Assembly (NCBI GenBank): GCA_946413885.1 | Contig: CAMKMK010000147.1 | Span: forward strand, 1-5,762 | Direction: 5' to 3' | Length of the DNA: 5,762 nt | DNA from: an uncultured Prevotellaceae bacterium | Lineage (GTDB): Bacteria; Bacteroidota; Bacteroidia; Bacteroidales; Bacteroidaceae | Shown: positions 1 through 5,495 of the stretch, in pieces | Position numbering within the stretch: the first letter of the stretch is position 1 | Layout of the letters: every line of letters starts with the position of its first letter | The notes under the pieces: model-generated | Told to the model about the DNA's origin: nothing | What the model saw: the letters and a program-made list of their open reading frames with translations, nothing else | Database searches by the model: none | Position numbers and translations under genes: made by a program

Positions 1-49
1 GGATTTGTCAGAGGACTCTGAGTACTCCGATTGATCAGATTACTCGGAA

Positions 50-125
50 GAACACGTTGTCTTTGCAATCTCAACGTGTTGTGATGAGGATTTCAACACG
101 TTGTCTTTCACATTTCAACGTGTTG
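50..125. repeat. Two tandem CAACACGTTG / CAACGTGTTG hairpin units
   Basis: Unit 1 (50-81) has AACACGTTG at 51-59, a 12-nt loop, and CAACGTGTTG at 72-81. Unit 2 (94-125) has CAACACGTTG at 94-103, a 12-nt loop, and its exact reverse complement CAACGTGTTG at 116-125. The units repeat with a 44-nt period, and both loops begin TCTTT. The arm itself is nearly self-complementary (CAAC-xx-GTTG). A further copy of CAACACGTTG occurs at 4748-4757 and a degenerate CAACATGTTA at 191-200. It could be a protein-binding array, a dispersed intergenic repeat or an RNA structure; the sequence alone does not decide. Confidence 0.75.
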
Positions 126-131
126 AATTCA

Positions 132-149
132 GCGTTGCATGCGTTGCAT
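132..149 (+). repeat. Tandem 9-mer GCGTTGCAT x2
   Basis: GCGTTGCAT occurs at 132-140 and again immediately at 141-149. Its core GTTGCA is the same hexamer that is repeated three times at 211-232 and, inverted, three times at 363-383. It therefore belongs to the same motif cluster rather than being an isolated duplication. Confidence 0.7.
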
Positions 150-210
150 TTCGCAGAAGCAAGAGAATTTACGGTCGGACAATTGATTTTCAACATGTTA
201 GCTTTAGAGT

Positions 211-233
211 GTTGCAAAGTTGCAAAGTTGCAT
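211..233 (+). repeat. GTTGCAAA iterons, left arm of a long inverted repeat
   Basis: GTTGCAAA occurs at 211-218 and 219-226, followed by GTTGCAT at 227-233, giving an 8-nt period. The 15 bases 219-233 are the exact reverse complement of 362-376. The two arms flank a 128-bp interval that contains the A/T palindrome at 275-319. Iteron-like spacing next to very A/T-rich DNA is also seen at plasmid replication origins, but no replication initiator gene is visible in this window. Confidence 0.75.
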
Positions 234-274
234 TTGCAAAATTGAAAAAGTGGCAAGAAAGAAGGATATTTACC

Positions 275-319
275 TTTATATTATATATTATAATAAACTA
301 TTATAATATATAATATAAA
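275..319. repeat. Perfect 21-bp A/T-only palindrome with AAC loop
   Basis: Bases 275-295 and 299-319 are exact reverse complements over all 21 positions, separated only by AAC at 296-298. Both arms are entirely A and T. No T-run typical of an intrinsic terminator follows in either direction beyond the arms themselves, and no gene ends next to it, so a terminator role is not obvious. It could extrude as a cruciform or form a long weak hairpin in RNA. It lies inside the GTTGCA/TGCAAC inverted repeat. Confidence 0.85.
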
Positions 320-361
320 AATTCAGCCCACTCTTCATGCAACAGAAAATGAAAAATCGAA

Positions 362-387
362 ATGCAACTTTGCAACATGCAACTTTC
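362..387 (-). repeat. TGCAAC repeats, right arm of the inverted repeat
   Basis: TGCAAC occurs at 363-368, 371-376 and 378-383. The 15 bases 362-376 are the perfect reverse complement of 219-233, and ATGCAACTTT is itself directly repeated (362-371 and 377-386). This completes the roughly symmetric arrangement around the A/T palindrome. Confidence 0.75.
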
Positions 388-405
388 CGTTTGTCTCTAT
401 GTCTT

Positions 406-478
406 TTCCTGATGTGGTTGACAGTCTTCCTGACATCGTTGACAGCGTTTTTGATTTTTTTACTGATGATGTTGACAG
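406..478 (+). repeat. Three direct repeats ending in GTTGACAG, upstream of the promoter
   Basis: Copy 1 (406-424) and copy 2 (427-445) share TTCCTGA at their left and GTTGACAG at their right, and differ only in the four bases between. Copy 3 (462-478) is ACTGATGAT followed by GTTGACAG. The ends are spaced 21 and 33 bp, about two and three helical turns. The last copy ends 33 bp before the -33 element of the 512-542 promoter. This would suit an activator or repressor binding cooperatively on one face of the DNA, which is an inference; no cognate regulator gene is in the window. Confidence 0.5.
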
Positions 479-511
479 GATTTGTCCTTCTCTAAAAAAA
501 TGTTATTACTC

Positions 512-542
512 TTTGCTGTTACGAAAAAAAATCGTATCTTTG
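512..542 (+). promoter_or_regulatory. Bacteroidetes-type promoter for the Sel1/beta-helix pair
   Basis: TTTG at 512-515 (-33 element), a 19-nt spacer, and TATCTTTG at 535-542 match the known Bacteroidetes housekeeping consensus (TTTG, 19-21 nt, TAnnTTTG) exactly. Transcription would start near 548-550, giving a leader of roughly 65 nt before the ATG at 617. A weaker TATTTG at 582-587 lacks the two spacer bases and is less likely to be used. The A-rich bases 606-614 just before the start codon are typical for this phylum, which often dispenses with a Shine-Dalgarno. Confidence 0.8.
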
Positions 543-616
543 TACTCGATAAGCAATAAATCATTGGTAATTGGAATTTAATATTTGGTTGAACCTACAT
601 TATTTAAAAAAAGACT

Positions 617-1192
617 ATGAGAAAGCTATTGACATGGTTGTTGATGTGTACATTCTGCATTACCGCAGGAGCACAGAACGTTGAGAAACTTTACGAGGAG
701 GGCAAAGCTCTCTATGATGCAAAGAAATATTCGGAGGCTTTTCCCAAGCTGAAGATAGCTGCCGAGAAGGGACACAAGAAGGCTCAGTATCGGCTTGGAC
801 GCTGCTACGACAAGGGAAATGGCGTGAGAGAGGACAATAAGGAGGCTTTTTCCTGGTATCTCAAGTCCGCTGAGCGTGGTTTTGCTAAAGCACAGTACCA
901 AGTTGGCAAGTCCTACAAGAATGGAGAGGGCGTGGAGGAAGACCGCGTGAAGGCTTTCCAGTATTTCACAAAGGCTGCCAAGCAAGGTAACGGAGAGGCT
1001 CAGCTGGCTCTGGGGAAGTGCTACATGAAAGGTAAAGGAACTGAAGCTGACATGGATAAGGCAAAGTCTTGGTTCATGAAGGCGGTGAAAAACGACAAGG
1101 ACGGCGAGGAGGTCTTGCGGGAGTTGCGTGAGGAAGCAGCTGATCGTGACGAGGATGCCATCGCTATCCTGAAAATGGTTGGACTCAAATAG
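617..1192 (+). CDS. Secreted Sel1-repeat protein
   Basis: This 191-aa protein begins with a clear signal peptide (residues 1-19: Arg-Lys, a hydrophobic core, then TAGA before Gln20), so the mature protein is exported to the periplasm or beyond. There is no lipobox at either early Cys. The rest is a helical-repeat solenoid. Residues 22-52 are a degenerate TPR/Sel1 unit. Residues 54-88, 90-125 and 126-160 are good Sel1 repeats with the pattern A-x-x-x-L-G-x-x-Y-x-x-G-x-G-V, an acidic residue, then a W/F-containing second helix. Residues 160-191 form a charged helical cap. Sel1 repeats act as protein-interaction scaffolds rather than enzymes; the partner is not known. The ATG at 617 is favoured because it opens the signal peptide and follows the promoter at 512-542. 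The stop overlaps the start of the next gene by one base, which suggests co-translation and a shared role with the beta-helix protein. Confidence 0.9.
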   Translation: MRKLLTWLLMCTFCITAGAQNVEKLYEEGKALYDAKKYSEAFPKLKIAAEKGHKKAQYRLGRCYDKGNGVREDNKEAFSWYLKSAERGFAKAQYQVGKSYKNGEGVEEDRVKAFQYFTKAAKQGNGEAQLALGKCYMKGKGTEADMDKAKSWFMKAVKNDKDGEEVLRELREEAADRDEDAIAILKMVGLK

Positions 1193-4038
1193 TGTCAGGA
1201 TTTTTTCTGCTTTTACTTATCGCCCTGAGCTCGACGAATGTGGCGGCTCAGGTTGTGCGGCATGATGTCAGTTGCCGTTGTTCCTATTACGATCCTTTGC
1301 CGCTTGGACAGTTCAACGAGGGAGTGGATGGCTGGGTTCCGATGGATGGCTGCAACCTGAGTCTCTCTGATGGAAGCGAGATGAATGACGGCCCTCAGGA
1401 AGGAACTGCCAGCGTGAAGGTCACGGCTGAGGAGATGCCCGCCAACCAGTGGAAAGGTGTTGTGCGTGTATTCCCTCAGGGGCTGGATTTCAGAGGGCGT
1501 ACGCTTTTCTCTTTCCATATCCTTGCCCCTTCCGCACGTCCTGCCCGCAAGGAATTCGCGCGTCTTCGTCTTAGCGATGGCCGGCAAGTCTATGAATGTC
1601 AAGCCGAATACATTCCCTCGCTGTGGCGCAACGTCATGTTTGATCTGGGGGAATGTCCTTTCCTGCATCATGTGCAGCGAATTGAGATATCCATGATGAA
1701 CCAGACGGATGACCTGTGGAAAGACTGCGCTTTTCTACTCGACAACATTTGTGTTGCCCGTCCTATGGACCTTCATTTCAACATACGCGGTAGTTCGGAT
1801 GCTTTCGAGGGCAAGGGGGGTATCGTAGGCGAACAGGATGGCGCGCTGAGGTTTACTTTCAAGGGTCAGGCTTCTCTCTCAACGGACAAGACGCAACATA
1901 GCCGCAACAGCATCTACAACCCACCTCTCGATCGTTACAATACCTTCTTCATTGTCCTCGAGAATCAGAGTGATGCCAGTCGTCTGCGTCTCTGTTATCG
2001 TACTACCTCGCATCCTGTCTGGGAAGAGGCTGGCTCGAAGGTCTTCGATGTGTTGCCAAATAGTCCCATGAAGGCATATTATGTCAATATTTCGGATACT
2101 CCCAATGCCTCTGGAGACCTCTTGGATTTCTGCTTGGAAAACGTGGATGGCACGAGTGGCACATGGCTCATCGACCGCATCAACGTGATTCATGAGATGC
2201 CCATCGAGGTGTATGCAGGACGCATGACATCGCAGCGTGCCACGAAAGAATGGGTCACCCTTGAGGGAGAGGTGGATGCCCAGTATCTTGGTCAATTCAG
2301 TAGACTCCAGATTTATGAGGCTCCGCTATATCGTCAGGGGCATACTCAGACGGTAGAGGAATTGAGCGGTCAGATCAAAGAGTGTCAAGAGGCACCATCC
2401 GTTCAGGAATCGGAAATTTCAGGCTATTCTCTTCTCTATGAGGGTCCTGCTCAGGAAAAGTTTCGTGTCCGCCTGCCCAACAAGAGCAGTTATGGCCCCA
2501 TCACTCTGCTCAGCAGCCGCATGTTGGCTGTGGTCAGTGATGCTCAGGGCAATTTCCTGAAGTTGGGTTATTTCTATGTGGACAACTGGCTCGATTTTGG
2601 TAAGAATCCTTATGCGTTCTCATTGCCTCGAAGGGTCTTCAATGTCCTCGATTACGGTGCTTGCGGTGATGGTTTCACAGATGATACCCGTGCCATCAAC
2701 TGGGCTATAGAAGCTTGTAGCCAAGCTGGTGGAGGACAGGTTGTGTTGCCTGGCAATGGGGAGCGTTACGGACGGCGATATATAGCCACTCATATCCGTA
2801 TGCAAAGCAATGTTGACCTCCATCTCCAGCAGGGCGCAGTCATTTGGCAATCCGAGGAGCGTGACGACTACGATTATGATGTTTATTATGGGCATGATAT
2901 CGACATTCCTGGCGTTCCCTGGACACATTGCCTTTACGTGAACTATCCGCTCATTCAGGCTGACAGCGTGGAGAACATCAAGATCACGGGTCCTGGCACT
3001 TTGCGCATGCGTGATATCTATACGGTAAATCCCAATTGGGGTCATTATGCCCGCATCTGTAGTGATTGCATGCACATCCTTCCCATCTCTATCACCAAGT
3101 GCCACAACGTGGAGATTTCTGATATCGACATCATTCACAGCAATAACTATCACACCAGTTTCCAGTTTAGTGACCATCTGTTTGTGGGCAACCTGAAGAT
3201 GTACGACATCAAGTGTGTCAGCACTGACGGACTCAGTTTCGGCAATGGGATGCATCATGCCTACGTCAATCGTGCTGTCCTTCATTCCAACGACGACGGC
3301 ATCGTTCTAAGCACCAGTTACGGCGATCCGCGCAATACGGTCAGTCCCTGGCGTCGGATGGAGGCTGATAAGGACCATAGCGTGCGTGACATTGTCGTCC
3401 AGCACAGCAGCATTTGCTCCACGCATGGAGCAGGCAAGGCGGTCGCTGTCATCCCATGGGGCACCTCGAATCCTCGTATAGAGAAGCAGGAGATTGATTC
3501 CGTCGAGGTGTCTGACTGCATGCTTATTGGTGGATATTCTGTTGGCACTTGGCCTGACAATCCTTTTGACGGGAAACCTTTCACCAATCAGGAAACTGAC
3601 GATTACAGTCCTGTCAAGAATTTTTACATTCATGACAATGTCTATGAAGATCCCTGTGACCTCCTTTGTGTACGTCCTACCAATTTCCGTTGTGATACGG
3701 GCATCCGTAGTTCTTCTGTTTTCCAGAATGCAGATTTCAGTCAGGAACGCAGCTATTGGACCATGCAAGGCAAGGCAGGTGTCAGCGATGGTAAAGGTTA
3801 TGTCAAAGGTGGCAAACTCTATGAAGGCCTCTATCTAACGCCTGCTACCTATACATTCACCGCTCAGGCTACAGGAAATGGACGTATGGTCGTGTGGGAT
3901 CAGAACCATCAAGTCCTCGCAAAGCAGAACATCAACCAATCTCCGTCAATTTCATTCCAGATACTGACGGAAGGCGACTATTATCTTGGTTTTGAGGGCC
4001 GAGATGCACAAATCACCAAGGTAGCTCTTCAAAAATAG
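1192..4038 (+). CDS. Secreted multidomain GH28-like right-handed beta-helix protein
   Basis: This 948-aa exported protein is probably a glycan-cleaving enzyme. The start is GTG in the TAGTG overlap with the previous gene; an in-frame TGA at 1147 and no ATG in between leave no better choice. Residues 1-19 form a signal peptide (VAA before Gln20), unusual in having no Lys or Arg before the core. Residues about 25-192 and 193-335 look like tandem jelly-roll modules, each closing on a similar strand (LLDNICV at 182-188, LIDRINV at 326-332), a style common in carbohydrate-binding modules. Residues about 336-475 form an unassigned beta domain. From 483 comes the pectate-lyase-superfamily opening FNVLDYGACGDGFTDDT, followed by beta-helix coils to about 840. 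TDG (678-680) and NDDG (700-703) sit 22-23 residues apart, like the NTD and DD catalytic motifs of GH28 polygalacturonases; THG (744-746) may stand for GHG. Residues 844-948 form a C-terminal beta-sandwich. GH28-like is a fold-level call. The substrate (pectin, rhamnogalacturonan or another glycan) cannot be read from the sequence. Confidence 0.85.
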   Translation: MSGFFLLLLIALSSTNVAAQVVRHDVSCRCSYYDPLPLGQFNEGVDGWVPMDGCNLSLSDGSEMNDGPQEGTASVKVTAEEMPANQWKGVVRVFPQGLDFRGRTLFSFHILAPSARPARKEFARLRLSDGRQVYECQAEYIPSLWRNVMFDLGECPFLHHVQRIEISMMNQTDDLWKDCAFLLDNICVARPMDLHFNIRGSSDAFEGKGGIVGEQDGALRFTFKGQASLSTDKTQHSRNSIYNPPLDRYNTFFIVLENQSDASRLRLCYRTTSHPVWEEAGSKVFDVLPNSPMKAYYVNISDTPNASGDLLDFCLENVDGTSGTWLIDRINVIHEMPIEVYAGRMTSQRATKEWVTLEGEVDAQYLGQFSRLQIYEAPLYRQGHTQTVEELSGQIKECQEAPSVQESEISGYSLLYEGPAQEKFRVRLPNKSSYGPITLLSSRMLAVVSDAQGNFLKLGYFYVDNWLDFGKNPYAFSLPRRVFNVLDYGACGDGFTDDTRAINWAIEACSQAGGGQVVLPGNGERYGRRYIATHIRMQSNVDLHLQQGAVIWQSEERDDYDYDVYYGHDIDIPGVPWTHCLYVNYPLIQADSVENIKITGPGTLRMRDIYTVNPNWGHYARICSDCMHILPISITKCHNVEISDIDIIHSNNYHTSFQFSDHLFVGNLKMYDIKCVSTDGLSFGNGMHHAYVNRAVLHSNDDGIVLSTSYGDPRNTVSPWRRMEADKDHSVRDIVVQHSSICSTHGAGKAVAVIPWGTSNPRIEKQEIDSVEVSDCMLIGGYSVGTWPDNPFDGKPFTNQETDDYSPVKNFYIHDNVYEDPCDLLCVRPTNFRCDTGIRSSSVFQNADFSQERSYWTMQGKAGVSDGKGYVKGGKLYEGLYLTPATYTFTAQATGNGRMVVWDQNHQVLAKQNINQSPSISFQILTEGDYYLGFEGRDAQITKVALQK

Positions 4039-4102
4039 ATTTTCACGGATACGAAGTTCTTGATCAGTAAGGGTGCTCGTGTGGAGATTCGTCTATTCCT
4101 GC

Positions 4103-4133
4103 ACACATCGGGAGATGCCACCCTCCCATGTGT
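4103..4133. other. Hairpin between convergent reading frames
   Basis: ACACAT (4103-4108) plus GGGAG (4110-4114) pairs with CTCCC (4123-4127) plus ATGTGT (4128-4133). This gives 11 bp with a single bulged C at 4109 and an 8-nt loop. It lies between the end of the beta-helix gene (plus strand) and the end of the nuclease remnant (minus strand). No T-run follows on either strand, so it is not a standard intrinsic terminator, and I see no better terminator for the beta-helix transcript. It may protect the 3' end or mark where two transcripts meet. Confidence 0.45.
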
Positions 4134-4187
4134 TGACAAGAATGATGGGACTCGAATGGAGTATGTTGAGTGTGATGTGGTTGAAAT

Positions 4188-4379
4188 TCATTTCACTTCT
4201 GCGATAAATCGAGTGACAGGATAGTAGATGATACATGCAGTGACTTTTTTCTTGCCATCATCTTCGAGGGCATGCTGGTAGCAGTCGAGTTGGTCGCCAT
4301 GACGACCAGCAAAGTGTTCTTTGGTTGAGTCGAATACGAGGTTGTTATTGTCTGGACAAGTCTTGTAGTCAACGACTAC
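4188..4379 (-). pseudogene. C-terminal remnant of a RecB-like PD-(D/E)XK nuclease domain
   Basis: Read on the minus strand from about 4379 to the TGA at 4190-4188, this frame encodes about 63 residues with no start codon. It begins VVVDYKTC, matching the hydrophobic strand plus D-x-K motif of PD-(D/E)XK nucleases. About 30 residues later comes AGRHGDQLDCYQHALE, matching the Q-x-x-x-Y motif of RecB-family domains, and then a strand (VTACIIYYPV) with a natural-looking end. Such domains usually close UvrD/RecB/AddA-type helicase-nucleases or stand alone in Cas4-like proteins. The upstream part, including the helicase or the first acidic motif, is absent: a stop lies at 4407-4409 in this frame, and the DNA beyond about 4380 reads as transposase on the other strand. 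I read it as the stump of a gene cut by the IS4 element or by a later deletion. Recognition is from motifs only. Confidence 0.5.
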
Positions 4380-4690
4380 GGGAAGCGCTGGGAGATGAGC
4401 TCCTTTTCAAGCAGTTAAAGCAGAACTTCCCGCTAAGATTCTTCTATGGGGAGAGCGCCAATGCCATCAAGATACAGATATGGATAACCCTGATAGCAAA
4501 CCTCCTGCTTATGGTCATGCAGAAGCGTATCCAAAGACCCTGGAGCTTCTCCGGATTGGCGACGATGTACAGAATCATGCTCATGTACTATCTCAACCCG
4601 TATTCCTTCTTTGAAGCACCAGAGAAAGACTGGCAGAAACTACTGAAAGAAACTGAAACATCACCTCCACAACCAACGTTTTTTGATTGA
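4374..4690 (+). pseudogene. IS4-family transposase, C-terminal remnant with a frameshift
   Basis: From 4397 to the TGA at 4688-4690 the frame encodes the C-terminal end of a DDE transposase: ELLFKQLKQNFPL, then FYGESANAIKIQIWITLIAN and a hydrophobic and basic tail typical of Bacteroidetes IS4 elements. Just upstream, in a different frame (4377-4396), the bases read YGKRWE. Restoring one missing base at about 4396/4397 rebuilds YGKRWEIELLFKQLK, which fits the IS4 signature Y-(2)-R-(3)-E-(6)-K, including the third catalytic acid. The first two catalytic Asp residues and the whole N-terminal two thirds are missing, so it cannot be active. The ATG at 4325 is not a real start; it lies inside the antisense nuclease remnant. 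The element ends somewhere shortly after 4690, but no terminal inverted repeat pair or target duplication can be assigned. Confidence 0.8.
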
Positions 4691-4715
4691 AGGGGCTTAC
4701 TTGATCAAAAATAAA

Positions 4716-4745
4716 TCCGCAATACCTATTTATCGGCACTGCGGA
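4716..4745. other. Short inverted repeat after the transposase remnant
   Basis: TCCGCA (4716-4721) pairs with TGCGGA (4740-4745) across an 18-nt loop. It follows the transposase stop by 25 nt and could be part of the old IS end or a weak transcription stop. The stem is short and there is no T-run, so the role is uncertain. Confidence 0.3.
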
Positions 4746-4747
4746 CT

Positions 4748-4761
4748 CAACACGTTGTGTT
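4748..4761 (+). repeat. Third copy of the CAACACGTTG motif
   Basis: CAACACGTTG at 4748-4757 repeats exactly the arm found at 94-103 (and 51-59 but for its first base). Here the partner arm CAACGTGTTG is missing, but AACAC-GTT-GTGTT (4749-4761) makes a small hairpin of its own. It sits between the transposase remnant and the terminator of the glucosaminidase gene. Confidence 0.6.
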
Positions 4762-4790
4762 TCCTGCTTTGTCAGGGTAAGATGTGGAGC

Positions 4791-4827
4791 ATAAAAAAAT
4801 CTCCCTGCGAGAGAGAGATTCTTTTAT
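4791..4827 (-). terminator. Intrinsic terminator of the glucosaminidase gene, possibly bidirectional
   Basis: On the minus strand, AATCTCTC (4820-4813) pairs with GGGAGATT (4805-4798) through eight pairs, one a T-G wobble. The stem is followed at once by a T-run, GATTTTTTTAT (4801-4791). It begins about 50 nt after the stop codon at 4872. On the plus strand the same stem is followed by CTTTTATT, so it could also stop transcription coming from the left. Confidence 0.8.
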
Positions 4828-4871
4828 TGACGGTGTTGGCAGAAGAGTGATCTGCCAGGGTGAACAGGCTT

Positions 4872-5495
4872 CTAAAGTGCTTCGTACTGCTGCTGCAGGC
4901 TGCGGATGTTCGTATCCTTCACTACACGTTTGTAGGTTGCCGACAGCTCTTGTTCGTACGTTGGGCTGGAAGCATAGCGGAAACCGCCATCGTTCACATA
5001 GTTCTTCATCAAATCCCGTTCGGTGCGGCCATTTACCAAGTAATTCGACTTCAGCAGGGAGACATAGTCAGCGATGCAATTCTCGTAACTGGTATAACGG
5101 CGACTGACGCCAAACATTGAGTAACGGCTCTGGGCACGTCCCATTCCGAGTGTGCCGAAGCAGGTCTCCAACTGAGTCTGACTCAGCATGAAGCAGATGT
5201 CCAAGTCGTTGTCGAGACACTGGTCAACCATATAGGCTGGCAAAGCGTCGTAGGAAGTGGGAGCCACCTTTTTTATATAGAAGGTAACCTCGCCCACCAA
5301 TTGCTCTTTCAGGGAATCCAATCGAATCTGTCTCATCTCTGCCATCTGCTCGTGAGCGCGACGGAGGAGGGAGACTGTGCCGAAGGAGGCATCCTCGCGG
5401 GCCTTGTCGGCATTCATGATGAACAGAGTCTCCGCCAGGGGGGCTACCGTTCCCACGATGAGGATCCATAAGAGCAACGTGAAACGTCTCTTCAT
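4872..5495 (-). CDS. Exported or membrane-anchored glucosaminidase-domain protein
   Basis: This 207-aa protein probably cleaves the glycan backbone of peptidoglycan in the cell envelope. Residues 1-4 are basic (MKRR) and 5-25 are hydrophobic, making a signal peptide or N-terminal anchor; cleavage after Ala21 is possible but not clear. Residues 28-75 are charged and helical. Residues about 83-195 match the glucosaminidase (FlgJ/LytG-like) fold: PAYMVDQCLDNDLD, then LSQTQLETCFGT with the expected catalytic Glu110, then YSMFGVSRRY in place of the family's N-L-F-G-I segment, then YENCIADYVSLL and a C-terminal Tyr-rich part. Length and layout fit small Bacteroidetes glucosaminidase proteins. The ATG at 5495 is chosen because it opens the basic-plus-hydrophobic segment. 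The in-frame ATG at 5630 lies upstream of the promoter at 5580-5587, and one at 5561 would add a charged 22-residue extension. It has its own promoter and terminator, so it is a single-gene unit unrelated to the plus-strand pair. Confidence 0.85.
   Translation of the reverse strand: MKRRFTLLLWILIVGTVAPLAETLFIMNADKAREDASFGTVSLLRRAHEQMAEMRQIRLDSLKEQLVGEVTFYIKKVAPTSYDALPAYMVDQCLDNDLDICFMLSQTQLETCFGTLGMGRAQSRYSMFGVSRRYTSYENCIADYVSLLKSNYLVNGRTERDLMKNYVNDGGFRYASSPTYEQELSATYKRVVKDTNIRSLQQQYEAL

Larger units (their letters stand above)
1..511. other. Repeat-rich intergenic region without a credible gene
   Basis: This stretch of about 500 bases has several short open frames on both strands, but none has a recognisable domain, a signal peptide or a promoter in front of it. 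They overlap each other and run through inverted repeats, so I treat them as chance. What the region does hold is layered repeat structure, listed separately: tandem hairpins at 50-125, a GTTGCA/TGCAAC inverted cluster at 132-387 surrounding an A/T palindrome, and three direct repeats at 406-478. The first 34 bases can be read as an acidic tail ending in TGA, which could be the end of an upstream gene, but nothing confirms it. Confidence 0.6.

Noticed and set aside
1..34. Acidic open tail DLSEDSEYSD ending in TGA, possibly the end of an upstream gene
   Set aside because: Only ten codons are visible, and the DNA continues in a similar quasi-repetitive pattern (ACTCCGAT, ATTACTCGGA) past the stop, so it may be simple repeat DNA.
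50..125. CRISPR array
   Set aside because: Only two units are present, each is itself an inverted hairpin, the spacer-like gap is about 12 nt, and there are no cas genes.
57..313. Open frames of 61-70 codons on both strands through the repeat region
   Set aside because: They run through inverted repeats and the A/T palindrome, overlap one another and show no domain or start context.
399..581. 60-codon plus-strand frame with a repeated DVVDS-like peptide
   Set aside because: The peptide repeat only mirrors the GTTGACAG DNA repeats, and the frame crosses the strong promoter at 512-542.
2620..3285. 221-codon minus-strand frame inside the beta-helix gene
   Set aside because: It is an antisense shadow; the plus-strand frame has clear family motifs, a signal peptide and a promoter.
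4140..4180. tRNA-like T-arm string (ATTCGAGTCCC on the minus strand)
   Set aside because: No acceptor stem, anticodon arm or CCA end can be built around it.
4784..5120. Plus-strand frames of 86-107 codons over the glucosaminidase 3' end
   Set aside because: They are antisense to a well-supported gene and cross its terminator.
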